Virus record (IMG/VR): IMGVR_UViG_3300013119_001059
Coordinates: 1 to 30,180 of that record
DNA from: a virus
Reading direction: 5' to 3' (one strand)
DNA length: 30,180 bases
The notes under the pieces are model-generated. The model was given only the letters and a program-made list of their open reading frames with translations, ran no database searches and was not told the origin of the DNA. Below, in pieces: positions 16,954 through 24,393 of this stretch (within the stretch, counting starts at the first letter, position 1; the number at the start of each line of letters is the position of its first letter). Both the position numbers and the translations under genes were made by a program.

Positions 16954-17451
16954 TTACAGGACCTTGCGGAAGCTGTCGAAGACCAGCTCCAGGGACTCGA
17001 TGATCACCTCGTCGGTGCTGGCGTCCCAGTCGCCCGCCACGTACTTGCGCGGCCAGCAGTTCCGGAGGCCCCAGACCCGCCGCTTGGTCACGCCGTTGCG
17101 GTCCAGCTGGATGACCTTGACCTCCTTCATGTAGACCGCGAGGTTGGCGCCGACGCCGCGCTGCAGCGACCCGGCGCCTCCGGCGATGTAGGCGACCTGC
17201 CTCATCCAGTCGTAGAACTTGGACGACGTGGACGCCCCTCGCTCGAGGGTCACGTTGGGGACGGTGGCGCGCCCGGGGATCTTCCACGGGATCATGTTGC
17301 CGCCCTCGTGGTACGAGATCTCGGCCAGCTCGTAGCTTAGCTCGCTCATCTTCTGGAAGGTGGCAGACCAGCCACCAGCCACCTGGATCAGGAACTGGTG
17401 CTTGGGGAACAGCTCCCGAACGCCGCCGGTCACCAGTTTGATGTCACCCAT
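16954..17451 (-). CDS. Tail tube protein (T4 gp19-like)
   Basis: A 165-residue protein of the T4 gp19/tail tube family. Typical features are the N-terminal PKHQFLIQVAGGWSATFQ strand-turn, SYELAEISYHEGGN, then KIPGRATVPNVTLERGA followed by FYDWMRQV, and the ending VIIESLELVFDSFRKV. The GxxxVPNVTLERG plus later E-L-x-L-x-F-D are hallmarks of contractile tail tubes. Hexamers of this protein form the inner tube inside the sheath. GGAGGAAATCC precedes the ATG, a strong site fitting high expression. Length is standard for the family. It lies directly after the sheath gene, the conserved order. Confidence 0.95.
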   Translation of the reverse strand: MGDIKLVTGGVRELFPKHQFLIQVAGGWSATFQKMSELSYELAEISYHEGGNMIPWKIPGRATVPNVTLERGASTSSKFYDWMRQVAYIAGGAGSLQRGVGANLAVYMKEVKVIQLDRNGVTKRRVWGLRNCWPRKYVAGDWDASTDEVIIESLELVFDSFRKVL

Positions 17452-17469
17452 GGATTTCCTCCGTGTAGC

Positions 17470-17487
17470 GCTGAGCCTCGACTCAGC
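17470..17487. other. Hairpin between sheath and tube genes
   Basis: A perfect six-base stem (GCTGAG/CTCAGC, six-base loop) lies in the 64-base gap between the sheath stop at 17516 and the tube start at 17451. On the plus strand it is followed by a T-rich run (17488-17508), as in an intrinsic terminator facing rightward. On the minus strand it lies just before the strong tube Shine-Dalgarno and after an A-rich stretch, so it might adjust tube translation or stabilise the mRNA. Confidence 0.4.
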
Positions 17488-17515
17488 CGTTTGCTTTTAC
17501 CTTTTCTCGTCGGCC

Positions 17516-19825
17516 CTAGATCTGACCGAACAGCTCCTCAGACAGCGCACGCGTGTCCTTGGTGACCTTGATCACGATGAACTCGGCCGGGGTGTTGGTC
17601 GCCAGCCCCACCCGCATCACCACCTTGCCCTCGCGGACCACGGACGGCGGGTTCAGGGCGTCGGACACATCCACGAAGAAGGCCGTGTCAGGGTCGCGGG
17701 TGGCGAAAGCGCCCTTCTGCATCCACTCGTAGAGCAGCGCATAGACCTGGCTCTCGATGTCCTCGCGCAGGTCGGGGGTGTTGTTTCGGTGCCGCACCCA
17801 CTGCAGGCCCGCCTCGAGCAGCCGCTCGATGTGGCTGACGCCGCGGCGCTCGCCCACGCTGGGGAAGTTGCCGTCGCCCTTGAGCGTCCGCGCGCCGTCC
17901 ACGAAGACTCCGTAGCCCTTCATGAAGGTGATCGGGTTGATGCGATCTGGGAACACCAGGTTCCGGTGGGCCTCCAGCCGCGCCTTGTGGTTGTTGCCCG
18001 GGGTGCCGTCCTCGTCCTCCAGCGCCACGACGCCCACCGGCTTTCCAGCCTCCACCCCGGCCGGCTGGTAGAACGGGCCCTCGTCCTCGCCGGAGTCGCG
18101 GGCCGCCATGATGCCGGCCACCACGCCCGACGGGGCCATGTTGATGCTCTTGGTCGCCTTGCCATAGACCGTGTTGGACGGGTTGATGATCTTGACCCAG
18201 GGCCAGTACATGGCGCCGTTCTCGAAGTAGGCGGTGTTGGACAGACCGGCCTTGAAGGTCTTGGCCAGCGCGCCCGTGCTGCGGTCCTCCGACGTGTCCA
18301 GGATGGCGAAGACCATCCCCTGCCGCTCGTCTGCGTGCCCGCAGTAGTACAGCAGCTTGTCCATGGTGGTCGCCGTTGGCCGATCCGGGGCGCACATCAG
18401 CGTGATGTCCGACACGTTGTCGAATGCATACACGCCGGACTCGGCGCCCTTGTAGCCGGTGAAGTCGGTATCGGTCAGGCCGGTCAGGCCGTCGCCGCCG
18501 CCGGTGAGCGCGGCGCCGGACGTGTCAGCCGGTCGGCGGTTGGTCGCAGACCCCGCGGCGGCCTGGTCGGTCACTGCGATGTAGTCCGAGCCCTTGGACG
18601 CGTCGTTGATGATGGTCTCGGCGAAGCGCTCCGCGGTGGCGGTGGTGGCCGACGTGGCCATGGTCAGGTTGGTCCAGGTCTCAAGCACCACGGTGCCATC
18701 GAGGACCTGCAGGTTGAACTCCGACGCGAGCCCGCTGCTCGCGGCGTAGATCCTGGGCTTGATGGTGTTGATGTACGCGCCCGGGGTCTTGCCGTCCACC
18801 TTGAGGGTGTTCACCGCGGAGCCGGCGCTGCCGTTCACGATGGTGGTGGACAGCCCCAGGATGGTCTCCGCCGACGAGGTCGCCTTGACCTCCACGCTGG
18901 CGCTGGCACCGGTGGCCACCGTGGTGATCACGATCTTGCTGGCGGTGAACGTCACGCTCACGCCGCCGCCGCCGGTGAAAGCGGCAGTCAAGATCGTGTC
19001 CATCTCGGCGGTGGTGACCGCGTCGATGTCGGAGATGCCCGCGGTGCTGGCGCCAGACACCTGCGCCGTGGCGAAGCCCAGCGCCGTGTTGGCGGTGCCG
19101 CCGGTCACCTCGATCTTGGACCCGGTGCCCTTGCGGTCGGAGGTGATGGTGACCTTGGTGCCGCTGCTGGTCACCGTGGCCGTCGCACCGACGATCTCGT
19201 TGTTGATGGCCTGCGCCACCTCCTCCGCCGTGGCGGCGCCGATGTCGACGAACTCCGCGGTGTCGAAGGTGATGGTCTGCGCGGTGGTCTCGGCGTCCAC
19301 CTTGACCGTCAAGGTCTGCTGGTCGACGAGCACGTAGGTCTCGGCGGTAGCGTTCTCGCGGGCTGCAGCCGTCGCGTCGAAGGTCGCGGTGTCGTCCCCC
19401 GCACCGTCGATGCTCGCGATCAGCGTGTCGTTGGGGGTCATCTTCCACGGCCCCGCCACGGTGCCGGTCAGCACAGCCGGTGACGCAGCCCCTGCTGCGG
19501 TCTGCAGCGTCTGTGTGCCGGTGGTGGCGTCGGACGTGGCCACAGATGCGCTATGGGTGCCGTAGTGGGCCACCCGGCTGACGTAGCACTGCTTGCCGCC
19601 GTTGAGGAAGAAGGCGCGCACTGCCAGCGCGCACTGCCGCCCGCTGATGAACCCGCCGTACACCTGCTCGAACTCCTCGTAGGAGGTAACCAGCTGGGGC
19701 GTGCGCAGGGGTCCTCGCTCCGTGACACCCATAATGCCCAGCACAGCTGTGGCATATGTGGGGAACGTACGAAGCTTGGGCTCCTCCTCACTGATGGTAA
19801 TCTTTGAAGAAAGCAGATCCGCCAT
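17516..19825 (-). CDS. Tail sheath protein
   Basis: A 769-residue sheath. The N-terminus (YATAVLGIMGVTERGP, PQLVTSYEEFEQVYG, FFLNGGKQCYVSRV) and C-terminus (RRGVSHIERLLEAGLQWVRH, then NTPDLREDIESQVYALLYEW, FFVDVSDALNPPSVV and EFIVIKVTKDTR) are diagnostic for the phage sheath family. Also visible are WPWVKIINP and INPITFMKGYGVFVDGARTL. Length exceeds P2 (about 396) and T4 (659); residues about 117-335 form an inserted beta-rich region containing a module that recurs, in part, twice (VDAETTAQTITF to ALGFATAQ, then a shorter copy ending ILGLSTTIV). The sheath contracts to drive the tube through the envelope. GGAGGCC sits before the ATG. A 707-codon frame on the opposite strand is a shadow. Confidence 0.96.
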   Translation of the reverse strand: MADLLSSKITISEEEPKLRTFPTYATAVLGIMGVTERGPLRTPQLVTSYEEFEQVYGGFISGRQCALAVRAFFLNGGKQCYVSRVAHYGTHSASVATSDATTGTQTLQTAAGAASPAVLTGTVAGPWKMTPNDTLIASIDGAGDDTATFDATAAARENATAETYVLVDQQTLTVKVDAETTAQTITFDTAEFVDIGAATAEEVAQAINNEIVGATATVTSSGTKVTITSDRKGTGSKIEVTGGTANTALGFATAQVSGASTAGISDIDAVTTAEMDTILTAAFTGGGGVSVTFTASKIVITTVATGASASVEVKATSSAETILGLSTTIVNGSAGSAVNTLKVDGKTPGAYINTIKPRIYAASSGLASEFNLQVLDGTVVLETWTNLTMATSATTATAERFAETIINDASKGSDYIAVTDQAAAGSATNRRPADTSGAALTGGGDGLTGLTDTDFTGYKGAESGVYAFDNVSDITLMCAPDRPTATTMDKLLYYCGHADERQGMVFAILDTSEDRSTGALAKTFKAGLSNTAYFENGAMYWPWVKIINPSNTVYGKATKSINMAPSGVVAGIMAARDSGEDEGPFYQPAGVEAGKPVGVVALEDEDGTPGNNHKARLEAHRNLVFPDRINPITFMKGYGVFVDGARTLKGDGNFPSVGERRGVSHIERLLEAGLQWVRHRNNTPDLREDIESQVYALLYEWMQKGAFATRDPDTAFFVDVSDALNPPSVVREGKVVMRVGLATNTPAEFIVIKVTKDTRALSEELFGQI

Positions 19826-19864
19826 TTTGTGGCCTCCAGTTTGGGCAGCTTGCGATCTACCCTA

Positions 19865-20833
19865 TCACAAAGTTTTTGTCTGCACCAGAGTCCCGGTCAA
19901 AGTCTGCGACTGCAACTGGATCGTCAACACCGGCCACGTGCGCAAACTCGGTGGCAGGTACAGCACCGGCACGCGGCGCACCTCGAACGTTGTCCGGAAC
20001 TGTCTGATGTTGCTTTCCGCCGAACCCCCTGAAATGTCTACAGGACCCACCTGCTGCAAAGGCATGCGCAGGGTGCTATCCGCCGGGACGTCGGCGGTCA
20101 TCACCAGGTACGGGTTGCGCTTGAAGAACTGCAAAACCGCTGATGCCAGCGCAGCATTCTCCCGATGTGAGTCGCTGTCACCCACCAGCTGGTACGCGAA
20201 CGTGTGCACCTCCATCTGGCAGTGCAGCAGCGCACTACCGTCGCCCTGGGCCTCATCATACAGTGGCACGCGCTCTTGGTACGCCGCCGGTGCGACATCT
20301 GGACCTTCCAGCACCAGCGAGGGGTTGCTGGCCTCCTCAATCTGGATCCCATCGCGGGAGTAGTCAGCGTGAGTCACTGGCCCAGCATTTCGCAGCACCT
20401 GCCGCTTGAGCATCTGCATGAGCTGCCGCGTCACGCGCTGTAGCGGGTGCCCTAGATCCGGGATGCTATCCGACGGCCGGATCGGCTCTCGGCGGTAGGT
20501 GTAAGCGCTGGCCTTGGTCGCGGTCTCACCCGAAATTGCAACCCCGCTGTCATCCAAGTTCGTGACGACAACACTTACCGCAGTGAAAGCCTCAGCGTCG
20601 GCGTCACCGGTGTAGGCCGGCGTGACAACGGAGAGGTGGGTTGCTGAGTGAACGTGCACCTGCTCAGCCGCGACTCCATTGAACTTGACCTGCACCCGCG
20701 ACGTCAGCGTGCCAGCTTGGCCGCTGGTCGGCGCGGTGTACACGCGAAAGTTGGTGCCGGTGATCTCCACCAGCGTGCCGCCGCCCCCGTTGCCGGTGGC
20801 TGGCGTGCAGGTGCTTATGGTTGGCACGGCCAT
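19865..20833 (-). CDS. Probable tail terminator with IPT/TIG N-domain
   Basis: A 322-residue protein. Residues 1 to about 115 look like an IPT/TIG (Ig-like, transcription-factor) fold: TISTCTPATGNGGGGTLVEI, TGTNFR, VQVKFNGVAAEQVHVHSAT and LSVVTPAY. After a linker, residues 130-300 run through DLGHPLQRVTRQLMQMLKR, YQERVPLYDEAQ, MEVHTFAYQLVGDSDSHREN and FFKRNPYLVM, a pattern resembling tail completion or terminator proteins. It sits immediately before the sheath, where a sheath or tail terminator is usually encoded. The role is by position; the IPT call is by sequence pattern. The next gene upstream ends three bases before its start. Confidence 0.6.
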   Translation of the reverse strand: MAVPTISTCTPATGNGGGGTLVEITGTNFRVYTAPTSGQAGTLTSRVQVKFNGVAAEQVHVHSATHLSVVTPAYTGDADAEAFTAVSVVVTNLDDSGVAISGETATKASAYTYRREPIRPSDSIPDLGHPLQRVTRQLMQMLKRQVLRNAGPVTHADYSRDGIQIEEASNPSLVLEGPDVAPAAYQERVPLYDEAQGDGSALLHCQMEVHTFAYQLVGDSDSHRENAALASAVLQFFKRNPYLVMTADVPADSTLRMPLQQVGPVDISGGSAESNIRQFRTTFEVRRVPVLYLPPSLRTWPVLTIQLQSQTLTGTLVQTKTL

Positions 20834-20836
20834 TGG

Positions 20837-21526
20837 CTACATCCCAAAAGACTGCCGCGCTACGTTGCGGCTCTGGACCGTCGGCAGCCTGTTCCCCAGC
20901 TCACCCGCCAGCTCGTTGCGGAACCACCTCTCAGTGTTCGGCTTGGTGTTGGTCTGGTTAACGTGCCAAGCAATGGGGCGACCCGGCACAGACACGCGAA
21001 CGCGCAACGTGCGGTACTTGTGCGATGTTCCACCTCCCAACTTCCGGGCCAGCCACGCTTGAACGCCCCCCGGGATGACAATGGTCTGACTGTATCCGAG
21101 CTCCAGCCGTTTGGCGAGGCGGGCTAGTGGCGTTGGCCGTGGACCTGCGGTTGTCGCACCAGGCATGAACGTGACCGAGTAGCCGGCTGACCCCTTCGCC
21201 AAGCCGGCAACCTTCTGCACCTTGAGGCTGTTGGCCATGTGCCCGCTGCGAAACCACCCCGCCTTTGCCGCCGTAAACGCCGGTGCAGCCCACGCTGTAC
21301 TGTACTGCGAGGGTACACCGTGTTGATACAGCGCCCGGGTCATCGGTGCCAGCGGGTGGCCGGCGTTGTATCCGCTCTTCATTTTCGAGGTCAACCAGAC
21401 GTGGGTGTTCCGTGCAGGTTTGTGCGTTGCTTTCATGTTCGCCGCGCGGAAGTTCTTGCTCAGGGCCTGAAACCACGCCGTGACCTCCTTGTGCAGCTTC
21501 TCGGTCTTCTTGTCGAAGGTGATCAT
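20837..21526 (-). CDS. Probable tail completion/neck protein
   Basis: A 229-residue basic protein (many Lys/Arg/His), start MITFDKKTEKLHKEV. Features include a helical N-terminus, HPLAPMTRALYQHG, a repeated-looking FRSGHMANSLKV segment, and a C-terminal ERWFRNELAGELGNRLPTVQ helix. The gene lies among neck proteins between a connector and the tail terminator, in the position of gp10/gpS-like tail completion proteins of Mu, HK97 and P2; R-x-G-x-x-x-x-S resembles motifs of that group. The start overlaps the stop of the preceding gene by four bases. Confidence in exact role is modest. Confidence 0.6.
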   Translation of the reverse strand: MITFDKKTEKLHKEVTAWFQALSKNFRAANMKATHKPARNTHVWLTSKMKSGYNAGHPLAPMTRALYQHGVPSQYSTAWAAPAFTAAKAGWFRSGHMANSLKVQKVAGLAKGSAGYSVTFMPGATTAGPRPTPLARLAKRLELGYSQTIVIPGGVQAWLARKLGGGTSHKYRTLRVRVSVPGRPIAWHVNQTNTKPNTERWFRNELAGELGNRLPTVQSRNVARQSFGM

Positions 21527-22062
21527 AACGCCTGCGTCCTCTCCTCCAACGAGACCAGCATCAGGTCGGTGCCGGGCCCGAAGCCCGGCGATCCAGGCGC
21601 CACCTGCTGTACATACAGACCCTCACCTGCAATAGGCACCTGCACATCCCCATCGCGCCCGGAGCCAGGCCCATACTCGATAGCTGACACCCGGTCACCC
21701 TTGCGGATCTCGCACTCGCCGGTCTTGGTGTCCAGCAGCTTCTGCTCCTCCAGATCTGTACGATGTAATACCAAAATCAGCACGGTGTTCGGGCTCTGCC
21801 CGGAGCCCAGCTGCTGCAAGTCCTCGAACCGCGGGTATTCCACCTGGCACTCGATGCGGATCGGAGGTAGCTCCTGACGCGCACTCTCCCGCACCGTGCC
21901 AGTGCCGACAGGCTTCGCCTCGTCGTAGATGATAGGCTCACGGAAGTCAGGGTCGTAGCCAGACGTGGCACTGGTGTGCGGTTGCACGGTCTTGGTGCTG
22001 GCTAGGTTGAGCCGGTGGAGCACCGCCACCGACGTCTGAAGTAGCAGCGGGACGCGGATCAT
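21523..22062 (-). CDS. Probable head-tail joining/neck protein
   Basis: A 179-residue protein starting MIRVPLLLQTSVAVLHR. The rest is beta-rich with a GDRVSAIEYGPGSGRDG turn and an acidic middle (PPIRIECQVEYPRFEDLQQL). No named family is evident. It lies between the connector-like gene (stop at 22066) and a tail completion candidate with a four-base overlap, so a head-closure or neck role is inferred from order. No signal peptide or transmembrane segment; the initial hydrophobic stretch is interrupted by Arg and His. Confidence 0.55.
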   Translation of the reverse strand: MIRVPLLLQTSVAVLHRLNLASTKTVQPHTSATSGYDPDFREPIIYDEAKPVGTGTVRESARQELPPIRIECQVEYPRFEDLQQLGSGQSPNTVLILVLHRTDLEEQKLLDTKTGECEIRKGDRVSAIEYGPGSGRDGDVQVPIAGEGLYVQQVAPGSPGFGPGTDLMLVSLEERTQAL

Positions 22063-22065
22063 TGT

Positions 22066-23103
22066 CTACCCCGCAACGCCCACGTGGGGCGGCCGCATGA
22101 AGCCCTCGAGGATGGCATCGAGCCGCGGGTCTCCCGTCAGGATCGCATCACGGGATCGCGACGTGTCATAGGCCACCGCTTGGTCCCGGGTCTTGGCCAT
22201 CTTGATGCGGCCAGGCTGGTTCAGGAACGGGTCGGCTGACGTGCCAGTGCTGCTCAGCCGCCGCCCAGCCAGCGCCAACGCGACCTCCTCGATGCCGGAG
22301 GGGACACAGCCCATGGGGCCTCCGTCGGGATCGGTGCAGCCGAAGGCGCCCTTGACCTTCAACCCGAGGTTGCTTTCTGAGAACCGCGGCGGGGCGATGC
22401 CTTGGGTGGCGCTGCCGGTAGACGCGAACTGGATCTTGGGATTCTGTCGATCGTCCGGAGACAGCAACCTGTCGAGGTGCCTGTTGAACACTCGCAGGTA
22501 GTTGTTGTCCATGCTGTACGTGGAGGTCTGGCCCGTCACCAGGTTCTCGGTGAGGATGTCGATGCCGGACAACCCAATGACCGGCTGGTCAAGCCACAGC
22601 GTCGAGGACTTGGGCCGCACGCTGTGCCGCATCTCCAGATACCGCGGGAAGAAGAACCGGCCCGTGATCCGCTCGATCTCCTGCGAGGCCCACAGAAGCG
22701 CGCTTTGCCGCTCCTCCACCTTGTACTTGCTCAGCTTGGCCTGCGCAGAGTCGGCGTAGTTGACGAACTGCCGACTGCTGCGGAAGTACAGGTTGCTGAG
22801 CACCTCGAAGGTGTACGAGATGGTCTCTGTGGGCCCGCCGCTGCTGACGACGTAGCTCCAGACGATCTCGTAGGGGCCAGCTGTCAGCGCCGGGCTGAGC
22901 CCGCTTGGGTCCAGCACAGCGATGTAGTAACCGGTGGAGACCTTGGTGCCTGTGCCGTTGGCAAGCGACGTGGTGCGCGCGCTGAGCGCATAGACGTCCC
23001 ACGTGACGCTGGTCACGTCCGCAAGGAAGCCGTTTGCCTGGTGAAAGAAAGGCAGTAGCGGATTCGTTGTCGAGGAGCTGTCGCCTAGTACGATCCCAGG
23101 CAT
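22066..23103 (-). CDS. Head-tail connector-like protein with Ig-like N-domain
   Basis: A 345-residue protein. The first about 105 residues are beta-rich and Ig-like (TSVTWDVYALSARTTSLANG, STGYYIAVLDPSGLSP, YEIVWSYVVS). From about residue 108 (FRSSRQFVNYADSAQAKLSK) the pattern is that of gp6/gp15-type connectors: an early helix ERQSALLWASQEIERITGRF, FPRYLEMRHSVRPKSSTLWL and DQPVIGLSGIDIL. The helix plus E-x-x-T-G-R-x-F followed by a strand is typical of this class. The C-terminal third is loop-rich with a Cys pair (GCTDPDGGPMGC). AGGTGATAG sits before the ATG and the upstream stop is four bases away. Likely adaptor between portal and neck. Confidence 0.65.
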   Translation of the reverse strand: MPGIVLGDSSSTTNPLLPFFHQANGFLADVTSVTWDVYALSARTTSLANGTGTKVSTGYYIAVLDPSGLSPALTAGPYEIVWSYVVSSGGPTETISYTFEVLSNLYFRSSRQFVNYADSAQAKLSKYKVEERQSALLWASQEIERITGRFFFPRYLEMRHSVRPKSSTLWLDQPVIGLSGIDILTENLVTGQTSTYSMDNNYLRVFNRHLDRLLSPDDRQNPKIQFASTGSATQGIAPPRFSESNLGLKVKGAFGCTDPDGGPMGCVPSGIEEVALALAGRRLSSTGTSADPFLNQPGRIKMAKTRDQAVAYDTSRSRDAILTGDPRLDAILEGFMRPPHVGVAG

Positions 23104-23106
23104 CTA

Positions 23107-23427
23107 TCACCTGCCTCCAGACGGCACCGACCGGACCGCCTTCTTTAGTCGCCGAACAGAGTCCGCGAACCGAGCGCAATCCGAGTTGGTGTAGTCCAGA
23201 GACAGGCCATCAACCAGCTCCTCAGTGTCCGCGAAACGGAACACGAACTTGCTGAAACCATTCCTCCTACCGTCCCGCCGCGGCGCTCGCTCTTCCACGA
23301 GATCCGCGATGACCAGCCCACGCATCAGGCAGTAGGCGGCGAAGTCCAGATCGAAGATCTCGACGACACCGTCTTCCGCCCGCTGGTAGGCCAGAGAGCG
23401 CCTCGGCGGCTTCCTACCTCCCCCCAC
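23107..23427 (-). CDS. Small unknown protein, start uncertain
   Basis: A small protein that I do not recognise, with a clean core: EDGVVEIFDLDFAAYCLMRG, FSKFVFRFADTEELVDGL and DCARFADSVRRLKKAV. The sequence is open upstream to 23538, but residues before about 23430 are Arg/Pro-rich and overlap the preceding gene. I chose the GTG at 23427 (106 residues) as a possible start; no good Shine-Dalgarno precedes it, and a strong GGGGGGAGGT stands just inside, without a suitable start 5-10 bases further on. It overlaps the upstream gene by about 14 bases and ends four bases before the connector start. It is probably a head-block accessory protein. Confidence 0.55.
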   Translation of the reverse strand: MGGGRKPPRRSLAYQRAEDGVVEIFDLDFAAYCLMRGLVIADLVEERAPRRDGRRNGFSKFVFRFADTEELVDGLSLDYTNSDCARFADSVRRLKKAVRSVPSGGR

Positions 23428-23884
23428 GACGACGACGCGACTTGGGCACCACGTTGGCCGTGGAGATCTCCCCGCCCTCCTTCGGGGGCGGCAGAGCCGC
23501 GGAGCGCCCGCCCGCCGGCGCCGGCTCGGGCCGGACATCCTCGGTGGTCGGGTTGTTCGCGGCCACGGTGGCTGCGGCAGCCCCCAGAGCCTGCAGAGCC
23601 AAGCCCTGCTCCTCCGCCTCGATCTGCTGCTTCTCCTCGCCGGTTACGACCTGGAAGAGCTGCTTGGCGTCGGGGTCGTTGAACTCCATCCCCTCCTGCC
23701 GGAGGGGTTCAAGCTCAGCGGCCTGCTCTCGGGTGACCCGATACCACGTGGGGCGCGGGCCGCCCTCGAACAGCTGGCCGTCCCAGTGCGAGTAGCGCTG
23801 AACCAGCCTGCCTTTTCGGGGGTTGTGAGGAAGGAGCCGGACGAAGATCTGGTCCTTCAAATTCTCGGTTGCGGTTTCAGTCAT
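23414..23884 (-). CDS. Unknown protein with Ala/Pro-rich basic tail
   Basis: A 156-residue protein. The first about 75 residues look ordered: DQIFVRLLPHNPRKGRLVQR, HWDGQLFEGGPRPTWYRVTR and EQAAELEPLRQEGMEFNDPD. The rest is Ala/Pro/Glu-rich linker ending KSRRRRGGR, probably disordered. The start is preceded by an A-rich leader (ATAGAAAAAAG), a weak Shine-Dalgarno. Position after the decoration protein suggests a head-related role such as capsid decoration or packaging accessory, but no family is recognised. About 90 bases separate it from the upstream gene. Confidence 0.65.
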   Translation of the reverse strand: MTETATENLKDQIFVRLLPHNPRKGRLVQRYSHWDGQLFEGGPRPTWYRVTREQAAELEPLRQEGMEFNDPDAKQLFQVVTGEEKQQIEAEEQGLALQALGAAAATVAANNPTTEDVRPEPAPAGGRSAALPPPKEGGEISTANVVPKSRRRRGGR

Positions 23885-23973
23885 CTTTTTTCTATACCTT
23901 GCTGTCCGTCGGTCGAACCGGTTGCCGCCTCATCGCCCGACGGGGCACGACGGGGCGACATGCTGCAGCGCTG
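23885..23973 (-). other. Gap with weak hairpin potential, no gene
   Basis: This 89-base stretch between the decoration-like gene and the next holds a TCGCCC/GGGCGA six-base inverted pair around a 14-base loop (plus a small GCCC-CGTC-GGGC alternative). No open reading frame or promoter-like sequence is evident. Confidence 0.3.
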
Positions 23974-24318
23974 CTAGTAGCAGAGCACGTTGACCTTGAA
24001 GGTCGTGGCGGACAGGTCGCCGGTGGCTGCGACCTCGACCAGCGGGCCGTCGGCCGACTCGCTGTAGTCGCCCTGCAGGACCATCAGCGTGTCGTTGGCG
24101 ACGTCGTACAGGGGGATATACCCGCCGCACTTGTCTGCCATGAACACGCCGATGATGTTGACCTGCCGGGCCAGCGCGGCTCGGACCAGGGCCCTGAAGC
24201 CGGTGGTGCCGCCTGTGGGGTAGGCGCCGTCGCCGGGGAAGCTGAGCAGCACCGCCTGGATGGGCGCCGAGGCGGCCTTGACCGTCTGGCTGGTGACGGT
24301 GATTGTTCCGAGTGCCAT
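23974..24318 (-). CDS. Probable head decoration protein
   Basis: A 114-residue protein directly downstream of the major capsid gene. The sequence is beta-rich: GTITVTSQTVKAASAPIQAV, FPGDGAYPTGGTTGFRALVR, VNIIGVFMADKCGGYIPLYD and a final TTFKVNVLCY. The FPGDGAYPTGG and Y-x-P-x-Y-D segments fit small capsid-associated proteins that often follow major capsid genes in tailed phages. GGAGGAAAAGAAC precedes the ATG, a strong site. Role is inferred from position and size; outer capsid stabiliser is the most likely job. Confidence 0.65.
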   Translation of the reverse strand: MALGTITVTSQTVKAASAPIQAVLLSFPGDGAYPTGGTTGFRALVRAALARQVNIIGVFMADKCGGYIPLYDVANDTLMVLQGDYSESADGPLVEVAATGDLSATTFKVNVLCY

Positions 24319-24336
24319 GTTCTTTTCCTCCGCGGT

Positions 24337-24360
24337 GCGGGCCGGACGGTGCCGGCCCGC
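24337..24360 (-). terminator. Strong hairpin between capsid and decoration genes
   Basis: A perfect nine-base stem GCGGGCCGG/CCGGCCCGC with a six-base loop lies in the 75-base gap after the major capsid stop. All paired bases are G or C. There is no U-run, and the decoration Shine-Dalgarno begins six bases after the stem, so full termination is unlikely; partial attenuation or protection of the capsid mRNA end is more plausible. Confidence 0.5.
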
Positions 24361-24393
24361 GGGTTAGTACAGATCTTCGGGTCCGCGCGTGGG

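Noticed and set aside
17360-19483. A 707-codon open frame on the plus strand opposite the sheath
   Set aside because: Composition is Gly/Arg/His/Val-rich without any recognisable domain and the minus strand encodes an unmistakable sheath. High GC in the third codon position opens the antisense frame.
23414-23884. A -1 frameshift linking the two small genes after the decoration gene
   Set aside because: The second gene lies in the +1 frame relative to the first and no X XXY YYZ heptamer is present; a start inside the overlap is simpler.
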